Below are positions 11,652-22,190 of a stretch of DNA of 64,000 nucleotides, piece by piece (the stretch's first letter is position 1; each line of letters begins with the position of its first letter). The notes below the pieces were generated by a model, which saw nothing but the letters and a program-made list of their open reading frames with translations, searched no databases and had not been told where the DNA came from. The DNA is taken from positions 744,001 to 808,000 of the forward strand of contig JANUWF010001938.1 of the NCBI GenBank assembly GCA_026120185.1, in the 5' to 3' direction. The translations under genes were made by a program, and so were the position numbers. Source of the DNA: Voacanga thouarsii (Eukaryota > Streptophyta > Magnoliopsida > Gentianales > Apocynaceae).

Positions 11652-13031
11652 TTAGACTCCATCACCACGAATGATAGCTTCCAATGGCGCAATATTTTGC
11701 GCTTGGCAAGATACAGAAGTAGCATAAATTTTCAGGCCGCGGTACGACCGAGGCAATTTACCAACAACAATGCTTTGTAGTTTCCCCGTCTTGGGAGGCA
11801 ATTTACCAATAACATCTCTTTCAAGTTTCACCCTCTTGTGATCATATGCGTAAACCGGTGCGGATGAACTGCCACCCGTTTGAATTGCAAATAATATCTC
11901 GCCGCTAGGCAGATTACCAACTGGAAGAAAAGTAAAATCATCCACACCCTGCAGTTCCTTTGGCAAACTGAGCTTATAAACATTGCGGATTTCATCGTCT
12001 CCTATTACAAGAAGGTAAGTATTACATTTGTCCCAGAAAAGTACACACGGTCGCCCTCCATCCTGCACTAAACACCAAAGATATTTGCTAGGATATTTGG
12101 TTGGGTCAGACAGAGGGAGTCGAATAGAATTACCAAACTTCTCTTCGCTCAGATCAAAAGAATACACGACGAGGCCATTCGGCCAATACAAGACACCATT
12201 CACACAAGTTACATCATGTGTAATACCCGACATAAAGAACCGAGGTACATGTCTGCTAGATCGCAATTCTCTCCATGAATAATCGGGGTCCAACCCTCTC
12301 CATGAAGAATCGGTGCCAAGCGTGAGGATCTCCAACCTAAAACGGCAGTCGTACCCATCAAAGATCCACTTGCCTATAGTTCTTATCATCAACAACTTGT
12401 ATAATCCCTTCATCGGATCAAATCCCAAGTAGTAAGTGGGAGGACGAGAAGAAAAGCCGACATCGACTGGTCTTGTAGCTGGAACTGGAAGTCTCATGGA
12501 TTGGCTGGTAAAAACATTACAGAGGAACAACTGATCTTCACAATAAGAATAGCAAAAGAGTCCATTCACCACTTGCGTGACTTCTCCAGAGCGACGACGG
12601 AGAGGGATGTTATTACTTGGTTCTTTGTCCAGAAAGGAAACACTAAACAGGTTAACGAATTGTTGAGGAGATGGTTCAGAAGGGGCGGGGGCTGAGGATA
12701 CCCGTAGAGGGCAGTAATCAATACGGTGTCCCAATGCAATTTCATATCCCTCATCCTCATGGAGTACAGGGAGAGAGAGGACGAGACAGCAGGAGTTAGA
12801 GCTTCGATAGGCCTCAATGAATTGATGGCTGCGGAGAATAGAGCGCCAAACCTTTGAAACGCATAAGCATTGGAATAACTTCCTAATAGGAAGTCTGGTG
12901 AAAACGTCCCACATAACATCTAGTGGTAAATCTCGAACGACTGAATCACATCCCCTGGACCTAATAACTTCTTCTTCTTCTCCAGTTTTGATCTTCTTCC
13001 TCATGGTATCCATAGTTTTGCTGGTATTCAT
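11652..13031 (-). CDS. F-box protein with C-terminal F-box-associated region, copy A
   Basis: This is an intact single-exon frame on the minus strand. From the chosen ATG at 13031 it encodes 459 residues; the same frame stays open to an ATG at 13160 (502 residues). The F-box lies about 34-75 residues in (DLPLDVMWDVFTRLPIRKLF, then CVSKVWRSIL). A C-terminal F-box-associated/kelch-like region follows, with GVLYW, VYSFDLSEEKFG and CVLFWDK. F-box proteins act as substrate receptors of SCF ubiquitin ligases; the F-box binds SKP1/ASK. The target is unknown. I prefer the inner ATG because the upstream 43 codons resemble leader sequence, but both copies keep them open, so the longer form is possible. 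The closest relative is at 45714-47108. Unlike the P450 and STR9 beside it, this gene shows no break. Confidence 0.85.
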   Translation of the reverse strand: MNTSKTMDTMRKKIKTGEEEEVIRSRGCDSVVRDLPLDVMWDVFTRLPIRKLFQCLCVSKVWRSILRSHQFIEAYRSSNSCCLVLSLPVLHEDEGYEIALGHRIDYCPLRVSSAPAPSEPSPQQFVNLFSVSFLDKEPSNNIPLRRRSGEVTQVVNGLFCYSYCEDQLFLCNVFTSQSMRLPVPATRPVDVGFSSRPPTYYLGFDPMKGLYKLLMIRTIGKWIFDGYDCRFRLEILTLGTDSSWRGLDPDYSWRELRSSRHVPRFFMSGITHDVTCVNGVLYWPNGLVVYSFDLSEEKFGNSIRLPLSDPTKYPSKYLWCLVQDGGRPCVLFWDKCNTYLLVIGDDEIRNVYKLSLPKELQGVDDFTFLPVGNLPSGEILFAIQTGGSSSAPVYAYDHKRVKLERDVIGKLPPKTGKLQSIVVGKLPRSYRGLKIYATSVSCQAQNIAPLEAIIRGDGV

Positions 13032-14040
13032 CTTTTTCGTATTTGTGGAGCAATATAAATAAGTCACTTCCCCCTGGTAAGTTTTAGATTTCTTTTCGCA
13101 ATAGGCTTGGACTAGATTTTGGTATCCAAGCCAGATTAGGCAAAGGCTACAACTGTCCAAAAATTAATGATGTTTATTTTTGGTAAAAACCTTTTAAAAA
13201 AAATAAAAACTTTGTACCAATTTAACGGCACTCCTCGTGGAAGGAGCAGAGACCAGAGAAAACGGGCGGTCTAGAGAGGGGTCCACCCCCACATTATTTT
13301 AAAATTAACATCTTTGAATGTAAGGCTATTTCATTATTTCCCACATTATTTAAATATTAACATACTTTTTGTTTTTTTCTTTTGAACAAGACATAGCATC
13401 ACTTATTTAAATGATTTAATATATATTCTTTATTTTTCTCAAGAAATATTAAAGTTAAACAATAAAAATATAAATATTAAATTTTAATGTAATTCAATTC
13501 GAGTTTATAGTATATTATAATTAAATTAAATCTAAATTTAGATTTAAAAATATATTGGGGCGTGTTTGGATTTAATCACACTCTATTATAAGCCCGACCC
13601 AATGTATGCATATACATACATATATATATTTCTTATTAATTATAATTCATTAAAAACAAATTACTACTGTTAATGGTCAAATCAAAATAATAACATCATA
13701 ATTAAAGACATTCTTTTAATTATGATATATAAAAATATATTAGGTACCGACAAAGATAATTATGAAATCATTATCAAATATTTTTTTCTCCGTGTGAATT
13801 TTAATAAAATTGAAGAAATATAATTTAAACAACGCATGAAACTTAGTGTGTGTACAGTGTTGTCTGGAAATTTTTGAAAATTGGACACACCAATTACTAA
13901 AAGAAAATTTAGATAATTAACATAAGAGAACAAAATTATCTCATGGAGTCATTTTTGCTGGAAAAGAAACATAACTTTTAAATGATTTGAACAAGACAAC
14001 ATAGCAACACCCTCTATACGATTTGATACCGCAGCACTAT
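13032..14040. promoter_or_regulatory. F-box upstream region, conserved between units A and B
   Basis: This aligns with 47109-48083 at high similarity, apart from small indels. It contains the long leader frame (13032-13160), an A/T tract and a GC-richer stretch at about 13230-13290. Part of it (about 13160-13310) recurs inverted at 50120-50320. No TATA box is convincing: the TTATTTATATT near 13060 is too close to the chosen ATG. Promoter function is inferred from position only. Confidence 0.5.
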
Positions 14041-15700
14041 CAACATCCACAAGAATACAATCACCAACTAACCTATGGACAAACAGGGTCACAATAAAGT
14101 TGCCCAAGTCTGCATTCAATTGAAAGATTTTTGCTTCCATTAGACAGGAACAATATTGCAACGCAATATACATATATGTGGAACTAAAATAAGACGCTGC
14201 GAATTTGGCAAGAAAGCAAAATATTTAAAATAAGAGTCAATTATATAACCGAATTGCAACGGCCACCTACGTCTTGATAAGTGTTAGATTTGACTTGTCA
14301 ATTTTCTGTACTTTCATTAAACTTCCTGTTAAAATTATATCAATTTGACAGATAGTAATATAAAGAGTCTAACAAATATAGCGAATTAGTAATGCAGTTC
14401 GACTAACAAATCTACGTTTGTGATCCATGATTAGTAAAAAGAATCCATTAAATTTTGACAAAAGTTACAATAGTAATACTTATCTCAATTCACTAAGTGT
14501 TCCTTGTAGAATATAACAGAATATGTCACAGTATTCTTTCTGTCAAACTTGCAGAAGACTATTGTTGAATTCAATCCAACGTGATTAATTATCTATTAAT
14601 CATTGCTGCAACAAATCTACGGGTCTTTGTTTGATAGCAACTTATTCAACTAAGAGATAATGGATTTGAAGAACTTGACGACTCAACCTTCATGTTGATG
14701 AATATGCAGTATAGAAGTAAATAAACTCAAATTTGTGATGCAAACACTCAACAAAAAATTACAGCAATATCATACCAACCATTTGCATCAACCTTACTAA
14801 AGTATGAACATGAACTTCACCCTCTATGTTTTGCACAACTTAGCCAAGAGATATTTCTTTTCTAAATCACTTACTTCTTCCAAGCTAGCTGTGTATATTT
14901 ATACAAGTTAGAGGTATTGTAATTTTATTAGAATGGAAAACCGCTAAACTTGAATGATCGTAATAGGTTTCCTAAGCACCCTGATTTCTTTTTTCAAGTC
15001 AACTTCTGCTTGAGTTATCTCCAATATCTTCTAATTAATTCTTCCACACATATTCGCAAGATCAGATCTTGGATGAATATCCCTTCAAAATCTATTCTGA
15101 AAATGCCCATTTCTAAAACGAATTCATATAGCATCAAATTGTGCCAATAAAGTTGTTTACTAAAAGACTCAGCGTACACAGTAAATCAAGGAGACATGTC
15201 AATATTCCAGCAACATAAACCCTAACAGTATCTCCATTTGGCAATGTTGATGCAAAACCATCTGTCTATTGTAACTCGTAGAATAACACAACATCCAATA
15301 GAACATGTAGCATAACACAACCCTTGCAATAATATTGTAGTAAATAGAAATAGAATTTAATGATACTATCCGTAATTGCAAATAACAAATATCCAAGACC
15401 TATTTACTATTATAATACCCAAATCATAATGTCAAGTAATTGTTCAAATAGATTTTTCCAACAACCAACCAAAAGAACCAACATCATCCAAATATCTAAA
15501 TCAGTCCAGTAATCCTAATCCAGTAGACAACAGAAAGAGCATAACCAAAATAGACTTCCTCTATCCTTTTTTGGAACAAACAGGGCCAATCACCATTAGT
15601 CTTTGGATTCCTCCAGAGGCCGAATCAAGACAGTGTAAAGAGTTATTTGATTAACCTGGACTGACGAACCTCTTTTAGTAATAAAACAACCTAAGCAGTA
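14041..15700. other. Intergenic, no gene recognised
   Basis: Unit A similarity ends at about 14040. A 74-codon minus-strand frame (13949-14173) straddles this edge; its distal part (VGDCILVDVDSAAVSNR) looks mildly protein-like, but I do not recognise it. The rest has short AT-rich frames without family features. No RNA gene or element ends were found. Confidence 0.5.
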
Positions 15701-16044
15701 AGATTATCCACAGAGAGTTGGAGCAAACTAAGTTGTGCAGATATGGTGAATGAAGCCGGCGGAGCTCACCTGGCGCCAGATCCACTTGGCCTGTTGGCCA
15801 AATTTCACAGAGCACACCCAGCGCCAATCCCAGCAAGCCTACCTGGCGCTAGGTCACTTCAGGCATAGTCGAGTTTTGTTGATTTTTCTTGTTTTGTTTT
15901 ATTTTTATTTTTAATTTAATTCTCACAACTTTTAATATATATAGGGATATTTTGGACCTTTTAAAGGGTTGAAAGGCTGAGATTTCATCTCACCTTAGTT
16001 AGGTTTAGATGCCTCTATATATGACATTATAACATTTCAATGTA

Positions 16045-16510
16045 ACAACTTTGAATATTGAGAGAAATCAAAGAGTCACCTTGAGAAATTTTGAGAGGTG
16101 ATTCCTCTTGAGTAAATCCCATGAATATAATGACCATTCTTAGAGCCTAATCCTTCTCTATGTAATGAGTCTATTAACCCTTTTAGGATATATCAATTAG
16201 ATTGCTAATTTGGGTCTTAGGTTATCGATAATCTAAGGTTCTTGTTGGAGGTAAAGTTGAGTGCCTAAATCATCTTTTTCAAAATGTTCTTGGTTCCTTA
16301 TTGAATTAAGGGTCATTGGTTGTGATTTGGATAACTTGATTCTCATTTCTAGTATTCTAAGTTCTCTATTTTGGTTTAGGGTCCTAGTATTTGAATTGGG
16401 TATTCTGTTTCTTCATAAATTCCACTGTTTTGAGTTCTTCAATGGGTCTTTAAATTTCACCCTTAATTAGCCACGGAATTCATTGAGAAAACAACCCCAA
16501 GATCATATAA
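16045..16510 (+). repeat. Gypsy-family LTR (3' part)
   Basis: This is LTR sequence directly before the primer-binding site. About 16045-16415 is matched on the opposite strand at 18190-18575, with shared words such as GAGAGAAATCAAAGAGT, GGTGATTCCTCTT and GAATTGGGT. The LTR 5' boundary lies further upstream and is not visible to me. Confidence 0.65.
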
Positions 16511-16517
16511 AATAGTT

Positions 16518-16528
16518 TGGTATCAGAG
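16518..16528 (+). other. Primer-binding site (iMet-tRNA type)
   Basis: TGGTATCAGAG lies just after the LTR end and matches the canonical plant LTR-retrotransposon primer-binding site TGGTATCAGAGC, with the last base changed to A. Confidence 0.75.
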
Positions 16529-17346
16529 AGGTCAAAGCTTGGAGACATTGAACAAGGCTTCAAAATTGGTCAATCCCGTAACTCAAATTTATGCTACAAA
16601 AAGGTTAAGTTTTCTTTGATTTTTCTTGTGTTTTATGTGTTAAACTTGTGTCTTGTTGATAGTATAAATATTGGAGATTGCAAATTTCTTGTTGTTTGTT
16701 GATTTTGGAGGCTAAAATTGCTTAAAATTTCTATTATATTTTGAGTTCCGAAAATTACTTACAAAGTATTTGATATTTTGCTTGAGTGAAATTTTCACTT
16801 GAAATTGTGTCTAAAACTCTGTGAACACTTTTTATAGTTGTTTATCTACCATTCCAAGTATTTTTGGGGACATTGCTTGACCAATTGAAATCATTATAAT
16901 TGTTAAATTCTTACTCTTGTTCTTAAGTGTTATATTCTTGAACTTCTAATGCTTCATTAAAAATCTTGTTAGGTCTTGTCCATTCACCCATTCCCCAGTC
17001 ATTGAAGTTATTAAACTCTCTTGAATTTATTGACTCTTGATATAAGCTCCTTGAGGCTCATTGTTGTTGATGATCAAACTTCCATCTAAGTGTAGTTGAT
17101 TGTCCTTAGAGGGTTAGTAAACTTGTCAAATTTGGACTAATTCTTAAGCAATTGGGGAGATTTTTGTGGAAAGAATTCACTGAGAAAATTGAGCGCTTGA
17201 AAAAAAAAAAAGGCAAAAGTGTGAGACTATTCTTGTTAAAAGACAAAGGAGAGTTAAACACGAGGGTTGAACGATAATTCTTGAGTGGATACACATGAGG
17301 GAGTGATTGTGAGGAATTACTCTCTCCTTTTTTCCAAAATTTCTAA

Positions 17347-18021
17347 GTGAGCACGCTTGAAATTCTCAATACAATGTCTCAAGGAACTTCATTTGATATT
17401 CGAGCCACCTTTGAAATATTCCAAGCAAAAATGGAAGGCATGAGGAGGGACATTGAGGGGATGAACTCAATGAATGCAAAAAGGGGAGATAGCCTTAGAG
17501 TGAGAAATGAGTGCAAACCTCCACCCCCATTATATGAGCAACTAATGAAGGGAAGTGGAGAACATTTTAAGGGAGGTTATCTAAAAATTCCAATAAGACA
17601 TGAGGACAAAAAATTGAGGAGTAAAAAATTGATGGGTCCAAGGAAAGGGACCTACCCTAAGAAATCCACATATACCAATCCCATATTTCAACATTCACTA
17701 AATAAGAAAAATAAGCCACCAAAACAATCATCGAAAACAACACAAAAGTCTAGAGAAGAAGAGGGTAGTGAGGAAAGGCTTGGGGTTGGGAAGGTTATTC
17801 CATTGATTGGTGTTGCTAGAAAAATTGAGGGTGTGAATGATGTTGAGAATGAGGAGAATTCACAAAGGAGTAATATCTTTTACACTATGTGTCTTATCCA
17901 ACAAAAGCCTTGTAGTATGATCATTGATAGAGGAAATTGCACTAAGGTGATAAGTGATACCTTAGTGGAGAACTTGCGATTAGAAACCATGAGATATCCT
18001 AAACCATACAAACTCTATTGA
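17347..18021 (+). pseudogene. Gypsy gag C-terminus/retropepsin-like fragment
   Basis: The 224-codon frame starts with a short helical stretch (FEIFQAKMEGMRRDIEGM), runs through a Lys/Ser-rich linker and ends in a retropepsin-like region: FYTMCLIQQKPCSMIIDRGN, then SDTLVENLRL and PKPYKL. The family's D-(S/T/G)-G active-site triad is IIDRG here, so the Asp remains but the next residue is Arg. A TGA at 18019-18021 interrupts the motif that normally continues WLSDCGEV; that continuation is visible in the same frame to about 18108. A domestic gene is unlikely given the primer-binding site and LTR upstream. Confidence 0.7.
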
Positions 18022-18189
18022 TTGAGTGATTGTGGTGAAGTTAAAATAAACAAACAAGTTGAGATTGAGTTTGCTATGGGGGCCTATAGAGTAAACTATT
18101 TGATATGATCTTGGGATTGATTTTCTAGTCAATTTCGTGGCTAAAAATAGGGCAAAATTCAAGACCTATGTAAGAACTCAAAACAATGA

Positions 18190-18575
18190 GTTTAGTGAAG
18201 AAATGACACACCCAATTCAAATACTAGGACCCTAAGCTAAAATAGAGAACTTAGAATACTAGAAATGAGAATCAAGTCATCCAAATCACAACTAAAGACC
18301 CTTGATTCAACAATAAATCAAGAACACTTTGAAAAAGATGATTTAGGCAACTAACTTTACTTCCAAAAAAGAACCTTAAATTATCTATAACTCAAGACCC
18401 AAATTAGCAAGCTAATTGATCTATCCTAAAAGGGTTTATAGACTCATTACATATGGAAGGGTTAGGCTCTAAGAATGGTCTTGATATTCATGGGATTTAC
18501 CTAAGAGGAATCACCTCTCAAAAGCTCTCAATGAGACTCTTTGATTTCTCTCAAATTTGAAGATGTTATTCTATT
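18190..18575 (-). repeat. Gypsy-family LTR in inverted orientation
   Basis: The reverse complement matches 16045-16415 over about 370 bp, with a few indels and many substitutions. Together they form a large inverted repeat with a loop of about 1.77 kb that contains the gag/protease fragment. This copy belongs to the minus-strand gag remnant at 18691-19266, as its 3' LTR. Confidence 0.75.
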
Positions 18576-18690
18576 TTCTTCTTTTTCTCCTTTCCCTTTC
18601 TCCACTTTGTCCCCAACCTCTTCTTTCTACTCCAATCAATGGACAAATTAGCTCAATCACCATTCCTCATTTACTACACATTCCAACCCC

Positions 18691-19266
18691 TCAAAGTTTC
18701 TCATTTCCTACATCTTTTGATTGATTCAGTAGAGGGTTGGCATGAGTAGTTTGCTTTGGGTTTGCTCTCCTTTGTGGTTGTATTTCAATATTCACATGTC
18801 TTCTTTTTCCTCTTTGTGCCCCATAAAATCCCCTATGTGCCAATTTGTTGGGATAAGTAGCTTTGGTGTGTCTATAGGTGGAATTTCCACTACCTTGCAA
18901 CTTATCCTTCCTCCATTGTGGTTCATTAGGACAATTATAAAAGTAATAACCTTTTCTCCAACAATTAGAGCAATCATACTTCTTCTTTTGCACTCCATTA
19001 TTTGAATAGTTTTGCAATCTATCATTTGTTCTCTTTGGAGGTCCTCCTATAAGAAATCCATCACTCTCATAGTCTATGCGGTTATAGCTTCCCTTTTGAC
19101 ATCCATCATTTCTCTCTCCACTAGTGTTTTGCTCTTCATCACAATCATTCAACAATTTGCAATTATCTTCACATTCTTCATAGTCCCATTCTTCCTTATT
19201 ATCACATTCTCCTCCATTTGAACATGACATTTCAGAGAAATTACTTACTTCACTTTGAGCACTCAT
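18691..19266 (-). pseudogene. Gypsy-family gag with degenerate zinc knuckle
   Basis: A 191-codon minus-strand frame of gag type: an acidic N-terminal half, then a CCHC-like knuckle CSNCWRKGYYFYNC whose His is Tyr, then a basic tail (GAQRGKRRHVN). The leader to its right (19267-19560, read on the minus strand) resembles the leader of the plus-strand element, with AAACACGAGGGTTGA and ACACATGAGGG. No protease or pol follows before the inverted LTR. The frame is open, but an altered knuckle and missing pol mark a non-autonomous remnant. Confidence 0.6.
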
Positions 19267-20060
19267 CGAAGATGAATCATATGAACTATCATAAGCCAGT
19301 CTTTCTTGTGAAAGAGAAAATTTGAATAGAAAAACACAAAAGAAAAGTTTCTCACTTCACCCCCTCATGTGTTTAGCACCCAATCAATGTCACTCAACCC
19401 TCGTGTTTATATTCTTCTTTGGCTTTTTGCAACAATGAGCCCACTATCTTGCCTTTTTCAATCCACTCAAGTGCTTTCCAAGTTTAAGACTAATTCAAAA
19501 AGAAACAAACTTTCTAGTGGTTTCAAGAAGATTTACCTCACTAAGAACAATCTACTATGTTAGGAGACAATGCAGTTCATGAATGGAAGTTTGAGATAGT
19601 CATGTATGAGCAATCATAAGTCATTGTTTCTCTTTTCCTCCCTTTTGTTTCCTTATGTGATATTCCGAGATCTTCATATGGTGTGACCAACCCACCAAGA
19701 AGATACTCCGAAACCCCAAGAGTTGTGTAGTTCAATAACTTGAAAGCTATTTTGAACAATCGTTTTATAAATGTTTATGTATATGTAGTATGCTCAATCT
19801 TAGGTAAGCCAGATTTCCTTACTGAGCTAGTGAGCTCACTCTTTATCTACCATTTTGCAGGTTCTCAGTTAGATAATGATGAGTTAGATGAGTGGTTTGA
19901 TGAGGACTTAGAGTGATGAGCTATTATTATCTTTGTATTAGTTTTAGCACGCTGTTTTGGGAATTGTTTATTGACATGGATTCAGTTTTCATGTTTGGTA
20001 TTTAATTCATAATTTAAGACTAAGTATTGTTATCTCTTAAGTTATGAATGGATGATATGT
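19267..20060. other. Gypsy leader remnant and left flank of the CACTA element
   Basis: 19267-19560 is the minus-strand gypsy leader. 19561-20060 holds no recognisable exon; the TTTTGCAGGTTCTCAGTT stretch near 19852 looks like a splice-acceptor-type sequence, but nothing supports a gene. The CACTA element begins at 20061. Confidence 0.5.
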
Positions 20061-20079
20061 CACTACAAGAAAGTCAGCA

Positions 20080-20770
20080 AATTGCAACGGATTTTTGCGA
20101 CGGCCAAAATCCGTCGCAAATTTGCGACGGCTCACTGACGGAAAAAAGGAAAAAGGAATGTAGTTGACCGACCGTCGCAAAATTAGCGACGGAAATTAAT
20201 TTTTTAATAAAAAAATTGTAGAAAAAATTTCAAAAAAAATGTTCTAGCAAATCCGTTGTAGAAAAATTGCGATGGATTTGCGACGGCTTTTTTTTTGAAT
20301 TTTAAGAAAATTAATTTATTTTTTAATTTTAGAAATACGAATTTGCGACGGATGTTTTTTAATTTTAAGAAAATTAATTTATTTTTTATTTTTAGAAATC
20401 CGTCGCAAATCCGTAGCAAAATTTGCTACGGATTTATTCCGTCTCAAATCCGTAGCAATTTTGCGATGGATTTTTTTTAATTTTAAGAAAATTAATTTAT
20501 TTTTTATTTTTAGAAATCCGTCGCAAATCCGTAGCAAAATTTGCTACGGATTTATTCCGTCTCAAATCCGTAGCAATTTTGCGACTGATTTGCGACGGAT
20601 TTTTTTTTTTAATTTTAAGAAAATTAATTTATTTTTTATTTTTCGAAATCCGTCGCAAAATTGCTACGGATTTGCGACGGATTGGTGTTTTCTTTAAAGT
20701 TGCGATGGATTTGCGACGGATTAGTGTTTTCTTTAAAGTTACAACGGATTGATGTTTTCTATAGAATGAA
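20080..20770. repeat. Left subterminal repeat region of CACTA element
   Basis: Many copies of TTGCGACGGAT/ATCCGTCGCAA and of GCTACGGATTT/AAATCCGTAGCAA occur in both orientations, separated by near-identical AT-rich spacers (TTTTAAGAAAATTAATTTAT recurs about four times). A roughly 120-bp unit is therefore tandemly repeated between about 20290 and 20660. Frames crossing it are artefacts of the repeat. Confidence 0.85.
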
Positions 20771-21005
20771 GTTTAAAAAAAATTATCGTTGTAAATAATT
20801 TTAATCTAAAATATTTAAAGTTACTTATTAAGGCTTTTTTTTGTATAATTTTGTATACTATATACACATGAGTGTTATTATCATAGAATATGTTCATGAT
20901 TTTCTTACTAATATTGTTTATTGTATAAAATATTCTTACATGTTCTTTATAGATAATTTTATAAATTGAGTAATAAGGAGTTTCATTAATTATTAAGAAA
21001 ACTTC

Positions 21006-21008
<3 letters not shown>

Positions 21009-21045
<37 letters not shown>

Positions 21046-21148
21046 GATTATGTTTGTATATGTGTACGTATTTACATATGTATATGATATGTGTGTGTAT
21101 CTATACATATAAATAAATGCTTGTGTGTGTATATATAAATATATAATC

Positions 21149-21216
<68 letters not shown>

Positions 21217-21322
21217 AGCGCGCGTGCGTGCGTGCGTGCGCTTATGATTGTGTGTGTATATGTACTTTAATATATATGGTGTGTGTGTGTTTGTGTGTGT
21301 GTCTATGTATAAAATATGTATG

Positions 21323-21400
<78 letters not shown>

Positions 21401-21530
21401 TGTATGTATGTATGTATGTATGTATGTATGTATGTATGTATGTATGTATGTATGTATGTATATGTATATATTTAGGTTATATTGAATATGAATTTATGCG
21501 TATATTTATATACATATATATATATATATG
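21009..21530. repeat. Compound microsatellite (TA, TG, GCGT, TATG)
   Basis: Successive runs are TA at 21009-21041, TA at about 21154-21192, TG at about 21193-21215 passing into GCGTGCGTGCG, TA at about 21327-21371, and a long TATG/TGTA tetranucleotide run to about 21460, then more TA. Frames here encode only Cys-Val or Tyr-Ile/Met-Tyr-Val-Cys repeats and are not genes. The array lies between the subterminal repeats and the transposase. Confidence 0.95.
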
Positions 21531-21770
21531 TAAAAATAATTTAATAAAAAAGATAGTATATAAATATATAAAAATATTTTTTTATTTTTGAATAATATAG
21601 TTTTATATTGAATATAAATATACAAATTTTTGTTGTGTATTCCGTGGTTAATCTGTGATTATTTGTCACGAAATCACAAAATTACAATTCATTTCTGATA
21701 AATTCGTGACATTTTTTCCATTTTTTAAAAAATAATCTACCAAAAAAATAAAATAAAAAATTTTTGAACA

Positions 21771-22190
21771 ACCACTTTTCTTCTTCCCCTAACTCCCTCC
21801 TTCTTCCCTCCCTGCCTGCCTCCCGCGCTACCAGATCTGCAATTTCACCGAGCTTCCCCCCTCCCCCTTGCCGCGCCGTTTCTCTTCCTGCCGCCACCCC
21901 CTCTCGCCACCTCCCCCTTGCAGCGCTGGTCCCCCTCCCCCCCCCCGACTCTCTCCCCCCCGTCTTTCTCCCCCTCCCCCCTCCTGCTACGGCGCAGTCC
22001 CCCTCCCCCTGACTCTCCCCCCGTTTCTCTCCCCCTCCCCCCGCAGGGGCTCTCCCCCCTCTGCCCCCCACGGCTCCACCCCTCCCCCGAGGCTATCCCC
22101 CCTCCACCCCGGCCCCCTTCTCCCCTCCCCTTCTCCGCCTTCTCGCCAACCACCCCCAACCCCCTTCTTCGCCCCCCCCCCAAATCTGCA
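21771..22190. promoter_or_regulatory. C-rich, pyrimidine-biased tract (candidate control region)
   Basis: About 420 bp consists almost only of C and T on the plus strand, with many CCCCC runs and scattered CG dinucleotides, in an otherwise AT-rich element. The minus strand therefore has many G-runs able to form G-quadruplexes. In maize Spm a GC-rich downstream control region lies between the subterminal repeats and the coding exons; this tract has the same position. The frames through it are Pro/Ser- or Gly/Arg-rich and not credible as proteins. Confidence 0.5.

Larger units (their letters stand above)
5666..14040. repeat. Segmental duplication unit A (P450-STR9-F-box)
   Basis: This segment aligns collinearly with 31164-48083. 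The order and orientation are P450 (-), rhodanese STR9-like (+), F-box (-). Similarity starts near TTTATGAAC.TTTCAAACTG and stops near the CATAGCAACACC sequence at about 14010-14040. Unit A is compact because it lacks the insertions in unit B. It keeps about 1.1 kb (roughly 9880-11015) that B has lost. It lacks some of the DNA found just upstream of the B STR9 exon. Edges are read by eye and could move by tens of bases. Confidence 0.85.
15900..18180 (+). mobile_element. Ty3-gypsy-type LTR element remnant, plus strand
   Basis: The order is LTR-like sequence ending about 16510, a primer-binding site TGGTATCAGAG at 16518-16528 (complementary to the initiator Met tRNA 3' end, the usual plant choice), an untranslated leader, and a gag/protease frame at 17347-18021. 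No integrase, reverse transcriptase or same-orientation 3' LTR follows. Instead, at 18190 the sequence turns into the same LTR in reverse. The left LTR edge is not defined, so the start is approximate. This is a truncated, non-autonomous remnant. Confidence 0.7.

Noticed and set aside
12566..12919. A second 117-codon minus-strand protein overlapping the F-box gene (also at 46643-46996)
   Set aside because: It is an alternative frame of the F-box coding sequence. It appears in both copies only because they are duplicates.
13040..13070. TATA box for F-box copy A (TTATTTATATT)
   Set aside because: It lies only about 30 bases before the chosen ATG and inside a frame kept open in both copies, so it would leave almost no leader.
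18742..19221. Plus-strand hydrophobic frames opposite the gypsy gag
   Set aside because: They are antisense shadows of the gag frame, which has a recognisable zinc-knuckle region on the minus strand.
21192..21591. Open frames of Cys-Val, Tyr-Ile and Met-Tyr-Val-Cys repeats
   Set aside because: They are translations of the TG, TA and TATG microsatellites in every phase and have no protein character.
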